A program made the translations under genes and the position numbers. From assembly GCA_008711295.1 (NCBI GenBank), contig VUYV01000595.1:27501-91500 (forward strand): DNA of 64,000 nt, written 5' to 3'. Numbering within the stretch: position 1 is the stretch's first letter; every line of letters begins with the position of its first letter. The notes under the pieces were generated by a model, which did no database searches, was not told where the DNA came from, and saw only the letters and a list, made by a program, of their open reading frames with translations. This stretch comes from Anarhynchus alexandrinus. Taxonomy: Eukaryota; Chordata; Aves; Charadriiformes; Charadriidae. This document shows, one piece after another, positions 41,601-63,420 of this stretch.

Positions 41601-44126
41601 AATGCCAGGAGCTCAGATATCACAGAATACCACACACACTGTAAAAGAGGATGGGAAGAAAAAAAGGGAAAAAAGCCAACAAAAAAGCCACAAGATCTAG
41701 CTTCTTTTACGATTTAATTCATGTAACATTAAACGATTCAAGTAACCCATGAAGTAGACAGAAATAAAGTGATGGCTACAAGGCCACTATGATTTTCACC
41801 ATACATGAACTAGTCAACAGTAAGCGAAACTGTCTAGTTAGCATCCAAACATTAAAGAAATTAAACTTGCAGTTCCTACATCTTTAGTCCTCTGAGCCTG
41901 TGAAACAGGCAATCAACAACGACCCTTGTGTATTCCCACCACCTTCAAAACGCACACAGATTAAAACTACCAAGGCAGGATTGCTCAGAAACAGAGCAGA
42001 GATGACAGCCCTGGTGATCCTGCACTGCAGGCCTGTCTTCTGTTCACCATAAAAGATCTACCCTGCAAACCTTTTAAAGCATAAATACCCTTGGTATGAG
42101 TAAAATACTGCTTTTTGCTCAACAGCAATTTGTGGTATTATGAAACACATCAAATTCTGCATAGGCATGCATTACTGCACAGAAGAGAGGCTCTTTGGAT
42201 CAGTAAAGAAGTTTAAGAATCCTGATGGAAAACACACAAACCTGTTTAAGCACACTGTATCCAGCTTTGCACACAGCAACGAGCCTCACTGGCTTCAAGT
42301 TTCATTATACGTGCATTCATCATGTTGTAACATTTAAATACAGCAACAAAACGTTTTACAGCAAGGTATTTTCTACTCCATAAAAAGGCAGCGGGTCTCA
42401 AATGGTGTGTGTAAACGACACTGGAGAGCTGGGGCAGTTTAAACATCCCCATTGCCATGAAATAGATGACATTTATTTTCTCAACTAGTAACAAAAATTG
42501 AATTAGCAGAAATCGTCTTGTTCCTTTACGGAACAAGAGTAGAAACTTGTACACTATTAAGCTGCCTAAGACAATGCAGTTATTCCCTTGAATTCCTGCA
42601 AACAGTCTGCAGGGAAAATTATTTAATAGAAGCAATCTAAGTTAAAGTTAAGGCAATATTTCAGCAACAAGATCAACAGTTCTGTATAATTTACAGTATG
42701 GCATTTCTTGCTAGTATAAAAACAAAATCTGAAAAGCTTCTGTAGAGAGCACTGAATTATAAAAGCCACTTCAATTATGTTTTGTTTTTTAAAAAATAAG
42801 AATGCATCACAGTTCTAATTTTTTTAATCATAAACCTACATAACCATGTAGTTTTTTCACAGAATACTTGTTTTTCCTGACTTCACCTAGATCGGTATCA
42901 GAACACCATGGTTACTGAGCAATACAATATGTAATAGCTTCCCTGAAATAAGGATGAGACAGGTAAGACTGATGTATGAATGTTAATTAATAAGTATTGT
43001 TGGAAACAGTACTGCCAGAAGTGATATTTTAACAGGCTAGGCAGAACTACTTTACTGTGCAATTATCAGAAAGCAACAAGATCAGAACAAAAAATACTCC
43101 AAGTTTGATAGGTACACTGATATGATTATCGGTGCAACAGCCAAACTGCTCTGCTTCAGTTTCCCCTATGCAAAAAGGGAATTACTTCACTTACCTCCTT
43201 GGAAAGTAAGAAGTGCCTATTTATAAGACAGTCTGATATAAATGAAAACATACAAATGCTAGTTATTTATTTCAACCAGCTAATTCTCACTGCAATAAAG
43301 AAGTTAGAATAACAAGCAAATTCATCGCGTAGAAAACTGACAATACTTGTTAGCAAGCTTTCTGATCATTTGCTCCCTCTTAGATTTTAGATTAAATGGC
43401 GTTACACAGCAGGACTAAAAGCATCCCAAGAACTAAAGCCACTTGGATAACACCTTTTACTAAGTCCTTTGTTCTTCTGAGAATTAATACCTGCTTATCA
43501 CTTCTATACCAGGTGACAGGTAACTCCGAAACACCTAAAAGCAAACTCTTCAGCTTCATACAAAGCTTAAGATCTTCTGAAATTTAAGCAAACTGTAGAA
43601 ATGCAGCTGCTGCCATTGACAGCAGAAAGTGTTCTTCATCAGAGCATCGGTACAGAGAGCAGTGGTGTTTTCACCTTTGCATCGTCTGGACCCGCTCTTC
43701 AGGCGCTGCTGAAATACAAACACCTCATTTATATTACTGCATCCGTCCCGAAAACCCTGAATACTCACAAGGACTAGAAGCGGCATAGCGATTTCTACCT
43801 GAACAGCCAAATCTGCTCTGAGGAGTTTATAAAAACTCGGGCTCAGCCCTGCAAACCCGCAGAGGACTGCTCTACCCCGGGGGGCAGCCCGGGGCGAGTT
43901 ACCGGGCTGGGGGGGGGACCGACACCCAACTCCAGAGCTAACAGGGCGTGTGAGAAACACGAGGCACAGACCCCTCTCCGATTATTCTTAAGAAAAAAAA
44001 ACACAAAACCAACACCCCATCCCCCCCAAATCTTCTATATCTGCCCTAAAGAGCAACTGTTAAAAGGAAAAAACAACTTCGCCTCGGCCAGGCCTCACCC
44101 ACCCGGGCCGGGCCGCCCCTGCTCAC
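38648..44126 (-). other. RCAN3: RCAN3 intron 1
   Basis: About 5.5 kb, AT-rich, between the CpG-island exon and the first coding exon. Holds an LTR-like fragment at 39364. No coding exon recognised; frames of 70-130 codons show no family signal. Confidence 0.6.
39364..39565 (+). mobile_element. LTR-like fragment (TGTCGTGGTTTA start)
   Basis: Starts TGTCGTGGTTTAGGCC, the kind of opening found in avian ERV LTRs, and runs through a GAGAGAGGGGCAGAGGAGG block to about 39565. No matching CA end or target duplication found, so it seems truncated or decayed. One undetermined base at 39510. Assignment is from general resemblance. Confidence 0.5.
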
Positions 44127-44188
44127 CTCAGGACGGGACTCCCGGCGCGGGGGCGACTGAGGGGAGTTGGGGTTGGGGGGGGGGGGGG
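44127..44188 (-). other. RCAN3: RCAN3 non-coding exon 1 (3' part, before the gap)
   Basis: Minus-strand CCGTCCTGAG is followed by donor GTGAGC, placing the exon end at 44127. The 5' limit is lost in or beyond the N gap at 44189. The exon joins the acceptor near 38648. Confidence 0.6.
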
Positions 44189-44239
44189 NNNNNNNNNNNN
44201 NNNNNNNNNNNNNNNNNNNNNNNNNNNNNNNNNNNNNNN
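44189..44239. other. 51-base assembly gap inside a G homopolymer
   Basis: N run bordered on both sides by uninterrupted G tracts. The true length and content are unknown. Confidence 0.99.
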
Positions 44240-44297
44240 GGGGGGGGGGGGGGGGGGGAGGGGGTCGGTGACCCGGATGGAGGGTGGGGGGCGACTC

Positions 44298-44309
44298 TGC
44301 GCATGCGCC
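44298..44309. promoter_or_regulatory. NRF1-type site in the RCAN3 promoter
   Basis: TGCGCATGCGCC, a full match to the NRF1 consensus, about 170 bp upstream of the exon 1 donor. Confidence 0.6.
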
Positions 44310-44620
44310 GTCCCCTCATGGAGGGTACCGGCGGTTCGAGCCGGCGGCCATCTCCTCACACACCCCCCCCTCGCCGTGAGGGGCCGGCTCCGCCGTTTCT
44401 GCGGTGGGTTTCAGGCGTATTCCGCCCCCCGCTTCCCCCCCCCCATGGCGCCCGGGGGTCTCCATAGCAAAGGGCACGAAGCGTTTTGGGGAAACGAACG
44501 GTGTTTTACACCTGGAGGAGGTGAGGGGCTGCCAGCGTCCGGCCTGGCCTGGAGGAGAGGAAAGGCTTTCCTGTGTTCCCCGAGGGAATGGCTGAGCTCA
44601 GAGAGATGAGAATTGATTGA

Positions 44621-46740
44621 AAAGCTGCAAATTGCTCTAGGAACCGCTTCTGGAGAAGTGGTCGGTGGCTGAGTTGCTGGCAGAGCCGAATATGGAGGAC
44701 GGAGGTCTCTTCCGTGTTTTTAATTAACGGCCTTGAAAGGCTGTGTGAGGCCTGAGGGAGGAAGGCCTCGCCGTGTCCCGGCAGGACGCTGGGGTGACCT
44801 TGAAGGCTAAAACCAGAGAAGACGACGATGGAATGGCTCTCGGAGCACAGGACCTGTGCTGTGGTGCTTTGTGCTCAGCGTGAGGGTTTCTGCCGCAAAA
44901 GGCCTGCGTACGCTCCTAGATGGCGGCTGAAGTTAATCGGTTTTACTTTGCAGTTGGCTTCAGCTGGTGAACATGCTCGGGCAGTTGCCAGATGGGCACA
45001 GTGACAGTTTGTGTCTCTCGGAGTAAATCATGGCTTAATCCAGCGATGAGATGATTTGAGACAGTGGTCATCTGAACTGTGTGATAAATGAATGCTAGTG
45101 TACGCTTACATCTAAAAAAAGCACAAACCAATGTCCTTTTTTTGGCTGTATTCGGTTTTCCACAAAAAGCACGCAAAACTATTGAATTTCACTGGCACAA
45201 ATATTTAGTTCAACAGCTTTTTCCTCACTTGGAAAGCCTGCAGACAGGATTTTTGACATAAATACTGAAATTTCTGTGGTTGAAATGCTTTCTTCTGGAG
45301 TTCAGGTACAGAAAAAAGGCAGAAAGTGGTCCTAAGCTGGTTTTCTTTACCAGGCTTGTAATCGTTTGTCCACAGTGCTGACCTTTTCCTCATAAGAAAC
45401 CAGGGCATAGCAGAATTCACTTCTAGAAAGGTAAGATCAGTCTCACCTGTCCAGATAAGGGATTCTGCAATTTAGATGCAGTGCAAATCTAGCCAGTAAT
45501 TGGTTAGTCTCAATTACCCTAGCCTTTCCTTGCTGCATTCACATGCTTTATTAATTCAATACTGTGTTCCTCCTCCCTGGCCAGCAATACATTCTGCTTT
45601 AATACCACGAACTCCCAACATTTCTGTCCATTTCAGGGGCATTTTAAATACTCTGTCTTTTGTAATAACACCTCTTTTGTAGCATGCGTTTTTGTAATGA
45701 TCCTGACATTTGGCTAGATTGCCACCTCTATATTAGCATTTAATACAGTTGTCTCTGATATAACGCACTAACCCTTAAATGATGTATGTTAACAAAGTAT
45801 TACACTTTTATCAGAAACTCTGGGGTATAATTATGCTGCTTCTGCAAGCATTCAAGAAAGCGCTAGCCAGTGTTTTAATATTCGTGTCCAGGGACTTCTA
45901 TGAAGTGCAGTTTTAACACCAAAGTAGATAAGGCTGCTCTTGGTTGTTTTTTTTTTTTTTTCCATTTGTGGTTTGGGACCCCAAGAGATACATTTAATTA
46001 AGAGTATCCTGAGGGTTATCTTCTGCTTATCCCCTTGGACTAAAACCCATATGGTGAGCGTTAATTAGGTTGGCAAGCATTCGATTAAGCTACATTGCCA
46101 GTATTCTAAATTTATGACCGTCTGTATCTCTTAATGGCATTGTTAGGAAATGCCCTTAAGCTGTCTACTCCTGCAATCAAAGACATGATATCCTGTATCT
46201 GAAGGATGGCATCTCCTACAGCGTAGCATTCCCAACTAGTATTAGAGGTCTTTGCTGTCTCAGAGAAGCATGCTGTTGTCTCAATTTCAGTATTGAGTTG
46301 GCAGGCATGCAAAAATCATGAGTCAGGCCACCAATAATATAATGCTTTTGGTTTTGTGGTTTGGCTTATTCTGTGTCCCCCCCCACTCCTTTAGGCCATA
46401 CTTGGATCACATTTTCAAGCTCTTCTCTGAAATAATGACTGCTAAGATTTTTTTAAAGCCCTGCAAAACTAAGATTTTAAAGTAAATTGCATGATTCCTA
46501 AAGCTGACACCAAATACTTGGAGACGCATGTAAAATTACGAGCATTAGTAATGCTGCAGCCCCAAACATCAGTTGTGGCAATCTGCATTTCATTTACAAG
46601 TATCCTGCTAAAAAAGACAGTTCTTTGAAAGCACATGGTACTTATGGTAGTAAACTAAACTGTCTCAACTTCTCTCAAGATATTTATGGCTGACTAAAGC
46701 TATACCAAGAGTATGGAGCAGGCCAGAATTCTATAGGTTT
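44621..46740. other. Intergenic stretch between RCAN3 and NIPAL3
   Basis: About 2.1 kb from the RCAN3 promoter to the probable NIPAL3 3' end. No exon, RNA gene or interspersed repeat recognised; a T homopolymer lies at about 45945-45961. Confidence 0.45.
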
Positions 46741-46751
46741 TACCACAATCT

Positions 46752-46757
46752 TTTATT
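46752..46757 (-). terminator. NIPAL3: Possible NIPAL3 polyadenylation signal
   Basis: AATAAA on the minus strand about 4.1 kb past the stop codon, compatible with the multi-kilobase 3' UTR known for mammalian NIPAL3. Other AATAAA hexamers occur closer to the stop. Confidence 0.3.
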
Positions 46758-49700
46758 AAGTTTCATTTCCAAAGGTCTCACCTAAAAGACAAATAGAATT
46801 AAACAGACATGCAACATTGCTTATGAAAAATTAAGCAGTTATCCTTATAGTCCAATACTGTAAAGCTTGATTTATTTACACATTTTAATGTGAACAAGAG
46901 AACATTGTAGGCAGATCATTTTGTACATTCAGCCAACATAGGAGCTGTATTCCACAGCATTAAGTTACATGTAAGATATACACTGAGAACGTGTTAAGTG
47001 CTCTGGTGCATTGAAAAGCCACACAGTGTGGAGGCAATAGATGTCAGTTCACATTTGATAAAGAACCTAGGAGACAGAGAGTCAAGGAGCTATTCTACCA
47101 GTTTAGTAAAGGAGATAGCAGTCAGTTGATTTTTGTGCATGCTTTTTCAGCTCTTGATGCTGAAAAATGCTGCACATTTGGAAATCTAAGCATACTCTGC
47201 TGCTTACAGTGCCTTGCCTCCCTCGGGATCAGCCCTGGCTAAACTAAAGTTTTGACATACACATCTTAAAAGCGTGCTGATTCTTTTTCATGCTGCAAGA
47301 AGGACTAGAATGTGGCATGGGGCTCCTCTCCTTTAAATCTTCATGTGCTGTTTAGTTGTAAATGTTTGCTGCAATCCCAGGCATGGCCATTGTCACCTCA
47401 GACCAACAAATATTCTCCAAAAAGTATAGACTTGAGGATACAAATAGCTTCCTGTTTTCAGCTTGTAAGCTCTGAACTAGAAGGGAGGTAAGGAGTTTAC
47501 TTCAGTCCTGAGCTATACCCTCCCACTGTTAGAAAGAGCACAGAAGTCCTATGGTCAGTTAAAACAGATGTTTGGCTCCTAGGGGCCCCTGTTCATGCCT
47601 TCTCAGCAACAGAGATGGCAGCTGTAAGACTGTGCTGAAGAGCAGAAAATAAAATATTTTGGAAGCCTGAGAGAAAGAGCAAGAAAGGGGGACTGCATAA
47701 AATAAAATAAAAAAATCCCACATTTTAAAATTCAAGTATTGAACATAGGCAGCAAACAGGAGCGAGACGCAGCCTGGCAGTCCAATACCATGCTTACAGT
47801 GGCTAACACAGACTGGCAAAAATGCGACCCGTACAACATCAGTGCATTGAGTTGAGGCCTATAGCCCAAGGAACGCCTCAGGCTTTACTGATGTGGCACA
47901 ATGAAGTAATCAAAAAACATTGTGATTTGTGATTTATGTGCTGCTGAAACAGACATCACCTCCCTTGGAGTCCTTTTTCAGGAAGCTTCCAAAAGCAAGT
48001 CTCGCTGCAGGTAAAGTGAACTGTCATTATTAAGTAGAATTATTTAAACACACACAGACTGTGTAAATAAAACATGGTTATATAAAGCTTTACAGCAAGA
48101 CTCTTGCCTTTAGTATCTTTGAAAGAAAAGGGCCAAAATAGCACAGTAACACAAAAGCTCAGGTTATGGCTGGAGGAAATTTCACCCAAAGCAAAAGACA
48201 GCCACATGCTGACAACTGAGGGCTCTCTGGCAGAGAGGAAGGTCAGGCCAGGAGTCAGTCAGTGCTCAGGCTGCAGGGCTGTGGAGAATCTGGGCAGCTT
48301 ACCGCAAAAAAAACCCCACTGAATCAGGCCAGAGAGCAGCCCACAAGCGAGAAGTACAAGCAGGGGCTCCACATCAGAGTAGATCTCTCCCCCTGGCAAA
48401 GCACTCTGTGTCTGTCTCTGAGCATGTCAGGCCCCATGATGAGGAGAAAAACCTAACCTGCCATTTACTGGCTAGAAAGTCTGCACACCGGTCAACTGCA
48501 GTTTTTAAATACTACTGAAAAACTAAGAACCGAGAAAACTACATTCTGTTACCCATAGGACCACCCTAATAGTAGAACTCACCACCAAAACATTTAGAGG
48601 CTTCTGATTAATTATTTTATACCACAGCAACATCTGTAATAATTAAAGACAGAGAATATTTCCATGTAAAAAGTAGAGTTTGCAGCTATGCATGGTTTAG
48701 CACAGCTTGTTTTCAAACAGTATGTTTCTGTGGTTTCAGAACTAATAGGTCAAAACAGCAACTGCCTCATTGATTAAAAGGGAAGAGATAAGAAAAGCCA
48801 GCATTCTTGTTCCCTTTCTATTCAGCCTCCCCTGTACTACTTTGGTTTGTATTGTTAATGAACAAAAGCTGCACATAAATTCACAAAGAATTGATTACTG
48901 GGGATACAAAGCCAAAGGTAGTAAATCAGTGTCACTGCAACTCCGACAAGATTAATGTTCTGGCAGTATTAGCCCATTAACATTGTTATCTTACTTAAAC
49001 ACAAACAGTATTGAGGGCAAAAGAAAAGCTGTTATTTCTTGAGGTTTCATAAGCTGTAGTGTACAGGATGCCTCTGATAAGATCTGAATTGTCAGACATG
49101 CCAATCTGGTGAAGAAACTTCACATATAGGTACACGTACAGCCACTAGGCATCTACTCTTTGCAGGGATGGAGGGGGAAGGTTATAATTTTTCTCAGCTG
49201 CACAAAAATGTCAAAGCAGTCTGAAGTATTTCCAAATTAAATTAGTATTCATAGCTGGCAAAGCAAACATATGCAAAAGAATGGTTCTGTTGTCATATAC
49301 AATAGCTAGAATCTGGAGTAACTATATACAAGTCAGTTTAGTTCTTGCAAATTTTTTGGTAGTGGGAACAGAAACTGGCCATAAGTCAATTTAAAAAAAA
49401 AAAAAATGCAGAAAGCCACTGTTGCAAGTCCAAGATCCTCCCAAACCCCTTGGTATCAGAGTAGCCACTTAAAAATTCACGGAACACAAGTGCTATTCAT
49501 TTCAAATAAAGTCTTCTAAGGTCATGGAGACACTCCACTACGCATATAGTCCAAGGCACACCAAGTAGACTTAAAATTCTGTTTCCCAGCAAACCAACTG
49601 CTTTTAGAGAAGATGATATCAAAGTGCCAGTGGAACTTGCATATGCCAGAAAATGTTGTACTTTGTCCTTTTCACTTGACAAGTTTCCCCCCCCCCTTGT

Positions 49701-50896
49701 GTCTATTCTCCCTTCGTATCAGCTCCTAGCCATCTCTTGGAAGCTGGAAAGATAAATATCATGAGTACACAATGCTCCATTATTCTTACAGTCCTCACTG
49801 AATGCTGGACTGTGTATGCTTCTTTTTTATTCTTAGGTCATTCACCCAATACGCTTTTTTGCCTTTTTTTTTTTTAAAGAAAAAAAAAAAGGGAGGGGGT
49901 AGTCCAGCCTACAACACCTAGACTGAGCTTTTTAACTAAGGACTGTCAACACCTTTAAGCATTTAAGACCACTAAACAAAGTTGGAAATCCTGCCTCAAC
50001 CAGAAAGAAAATAAAAGTGGTAAGAGGATTAGGACCTCAACAAGAACTAAAAAAAAATCCCACCAGATACCAGTCACGTTACTATTTTCATTTCTTCTTG
50101 TTCTCGTACTTTACAGTGTTCCCTCTGCACCATTTAATCCAACTTGAAGCTCCTGCTATGAAACCAGAAAACTGGCAAGTAATCTTTGTTCTAAGCTGCC
50201 ATAAAATCCAGTGGTGCTACAAAACCAATTCACATTCTCAGTGCATATGTTCAACACTAGTCAGAAATTAGTTGTACAAGAAGTGCCCAAGATTCACGTT
50301 TTGAAAGAATAAAGTAGCGTGCTTACTTTAACCAAATATGCTGCTCTAAAGACACAGTAAGTTTCAGTACTCGTGCTTGAAAACAATTACATTTTATTGC
50401 CATGTTAAGGTAGTTTGGTAGTTACGCTAGAGACATGAGGATTTACAACTTTTCTGGAAATCTGTCACAGTCTCTATATTTGAAAGATTAAATCCTGCCC
50501 TCCTCTCTCTGTGAGCAACTCCTGAAAACTTCTATTTGGAGATAAACCCACTCCCAGCAGGACTAAAAATTGCACAGTCACTTGTCTTCCCACAGCTCTG
50601 CGTTTTCACAGCATCTGCTATCTCATCGGTTTCATACTGCCATGATAATGCCCTCACCATTTCATGCTTTCAGACAGCAGCCTTCAACAGAGAACTGTGA
50701 TTTACTTCTTGCTAAGATGAATGCTTTCAACTTCACAATTAGAGAGGGTTGTTTATTTTAATAATCAGCTTTGAAAGTTAAGTTTGAGACGAGCTTTAAA
50801 CTGTATCAAAGTTGGCTTTACACTTGCTTATATTTTAATAGATAAATAAATAAAGGTCATACTTCTGATGATTCAAATCAGTTCCTTAAAGGTCAC
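46758..50896 (-). other. NIPAL3: Probable NIPAL3 3' UTR
   Basis: AT-rich, without recognised coding exons or interspersed repeats, directly downstream of the NIPAL3 stop. Extent inferred only from the signal at 46752. Confidence 0.35.
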
Positions 50897-61069
<10,173 letters not shown>

Positions 61070-62547
61070 TTTGGTTGATTGCAGTGTTTGCTTTTCAGCC
61101 TCTTTGATGCTTGAACTTCTCTTTAGAGAAGAGACTTGGACCCTGCTGGAAGCGCCTTATTTATAACTTGGTACCACTTCTTCCCATCCATCCTGTTTTG
61201 CTGGGACAAGCAACACTTAGTTCAGTGAAGCACAAAAAATTTCTCTGTAGCCTGTCTGCTGCTTTTCTTCCTCCGCCAGGCTACACTGAGATAGGGTAGG
61301 CACCATAGGCAGAAGTGTAGATAAGCCAATATTTCCAGTCAGTCAGTGGGGCAGCAAGGTTATACTCCTCCAAGGTGATACTAAGGAAAAAAAAAATATA
61401 TATATTTAGGTCAAATGAACTCAATGGTCCAAAACCTGCAATGAAATCCTGCTGAAGGACAGGCCAGGACTCCCTGGAATCAAACTAAGAGCTGCACATG
61501 AGCAGAGAAAGTAGATTTTAAATGCCTTCTTACAAAGTCTTAAAAACAGAAACTTGCCCCGACCTTGCTTTACAAGAGCTTGCAAACTGGCTTGGCCCCA
61601 AGGGTGACATATTCAGCTGGCATTTAACATCAGGCCTTGCCATTTGGAAAGCTATTATCAAAAAGTCTCTGAAGTCCTCCAAGCCCTGCTTTTCAGGTGA
61701 CTGTTGTTTGTTCAGGACGCAGCATTACATTAGTCACACTATCCCCACGTGCTGGAAATGACAGTGCTGCTCTTCATATAAACCGAGGTCATTTCAGTGT
61801 AATTGCTGTGAGCAGAGTTTGGAGACTAAATTCCTTAGAGCCAGACTCATTATAGGTGTCTGGAAAGCACCACACAGCAAACCGCTCTGAAGTCCCTGCA
61901 TGCCGTGATGGCACCTTTCACCAAAGACCTCAAGGAGCATCAGCAACGCTGGTGGAAAGACCCCTTTGTCTAGAGTGGGATGCTGGCGTACAGACATTGC
62001 GGAGGTGTGATCCTCACAACTGATATGACCCTGTTGCTCCACTCAAAGACCACCCAAAATGGTGCAGGCTGAGCACTCCCTAGACTCAGACCCTGGACAA
62101 CTGGCCTGCGGTCACATCCTGAGGTAGCAGGACCCATCCCATGCTCAGGCCCCGGAACGGCAAGCTCTCTTGGCCAGCTTTGGCCTGCGAAGGATTACGT
62201 GAACTCACGGGCTGTCCCAGTGCCTCCGGCATGGCGGGGGGAGCAGGGGGAGCACGGCAGCCGAGCCGTGAAAGGGCACAAACACCCCCTTATGAGGGGA
62301 TGTGGGGGGGCAAAGGTGTCCGTCCCGCCCCCCCAGCCCCACGGTGAGGAAACCCTGCCTGGGCAGAGCAGAACCCGGCTGAGGGCAGGGGGTGCCCCCA
62401 GGACACCCTCCCCGGGTCAGGCCGCGCTGCCCAGCCGAGACCCGCAGCCGGACCCCAACGGCGGTTTGCTCCCGACCAAAACCATCCGGAAAACCCGCCA
62501 CGCCGAGGGGACAGAAGCGGCCTCCCCCGGCGGCCCCGCGCACTCAC

Positions 62548-62650
62548 CTGCTCCCTCTGGGAGCGGCCCGCCCGTTCCACCCCCATGGCCCGGGCCTCCG
62601 GCCCCCAACTTCGGTTCCCGGCCGAGCCCCGCGGTCCGTTCCTGCCCGAC
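62548..62650 (-). other. NIPAL3: NIPAL3 exon 1 (5' border approximate)
   Basis: Minus-strand GAGGGAGCAG is followed by donor GTGAGTGCG, fixing the exon end at 62548. A 13-codon open frame MGVERAGRSQREQ runs into the donor, but the real protein starts in the next exon, so this is taken as 5' UTR. The right border is a guess. Confidence 0.55.
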
Positions 62651-62851
62651 CCCTCCGATTTGCCGCCAGCCCTGTCAGTCCGGGGCCGGGAAGCAGCTGC
62701 AGGCGGCGATTGGCTGCCGGGCGGGGGTCGGGCCTGGCCCAGCCAATGGGCCGAGCCCCTCTGAGGCGCAGGGCTCTGAGGAGGCGGGCGGGAGGAAGGA
62801 GCCGGGTTCCGCCGCTCGTTTCGGGCAGGGCGGAGGGGGCGCATCGTTAAG

Positions 62852-62862
62852 GCGCATGCGCA
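62852..62862. promoter_or_regulatory. NRF1-type palindrome in the NIPAL3/STPG1 island
   Basis: GCGCATGCGCA, near the middle of the CpG island, between the two inferred start regions. Confidence 0.6.
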
Positions 62863-62989
62863 AGAAGGCTCCTCCGAGCCACCAACCACCTATACCCCGC
62901 CGCGCGCACGGCGCCTCTAAGAGCTCGCCTGTGATTGGGCGCTTGCCGGAGGGCCCAAAGTAACAGGAGCAATGATTGGAGGAGAGCCG

Positions 62990-63068
62990 TTGTCACGGCA
63001 ACCAGGTGTACGCGGTCCCTCAGCTGTCGGTACCGCGAGGGCCGGAGCCTCCCGAGACGCACGGGCAG
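62990..63068 (+). other. STPG1: Candidate first exon of STPG1 (5' border approximate)
   Basis: Plus-strand GCACGGGCAG is followed by a donor GTACCGG, so an exon could end at 63068. Assignment to STPG1 rests on human gene order (STPG1 head-to-head with NIPAL3). I do not recognise any STPG1 protein sequence in the window. Confidence 0.3.
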
Positions 63069-63420
63069 GTACCGGCGGGTACAGACCGCGCCCGGCCGCC
63101 TCACCGGGGCGAGGGAGGGGTAGGGAGAGTGTGTGTCACCCCAGGCGCGCCCCACCCTGCCTCACCCGGTCCGGTACGCGCCATTCCCAGCGTGCACAGC
63201 GCTACCTGACAGGGCGGGGGTGCGGCCCTTCCCAGCATGCACCGCGCCATCACCGGGACGGGGTGGGGCCGTGATGTTGCTTCCGGTAGCTCTACAGAGG
63301 GCCTCCTCTCAGGCCGCTGCTCCGCTGCGAGGCGAGGCGGCGGCAGGACTGCCTTCCCGCCCCCCTCAGCGATCGTCCTGTGCGCGGGCAGCAGTCGCCG
63401 GAGCGGTTCGTTGAATGGCG

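Larger units (their letters stand above)
44060..44620. promoter_or_regulatory. RCAN3: CpG-island promoter of RCAN3, with assembly gap
   Basis: GC-rich block containing the RCAN3 exon 1 donor and, upstream, G homopolymers around a gap. NRF1-type TGCGCATGCGCC at 44298-44309 and a YY1-like GGCGGCCATCTC near 44342-44353. No TATA box seen. Confidence 0.75.
62140..63420. promoter_or_regulatory. CpG-island, probably bidirectional NIPAL3/STPG1 promoter
   Basis: GC-rich, CpG-dense block of about 1.3 kb. It contains four CCAAT-type boxes (ATTGG 62709-62713, CCAAT 62743-62747, ATTGG 62934-62938, ATTGG 62975-62979), an NRF1-type palindrome at 62852-62862 and several GC boxes, but no TATA box. A minus-strand donor (NIPAL3 exon 1) lies to the left and a plus-strand donor to the right. 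In human, STPG1 is transcribed divergently from NIPAL3 here, so the layout supports a shared promoter. Confidence 0.7.

Noticed and set aside
62199..62963. 254-codon plus-strand and 199-codon minus-strand frames
   Set aside because: Proline/glycine/arginine-rich CpG-island frames on both strands; the minus one spans the NIPAL3 donor without coding relevance.
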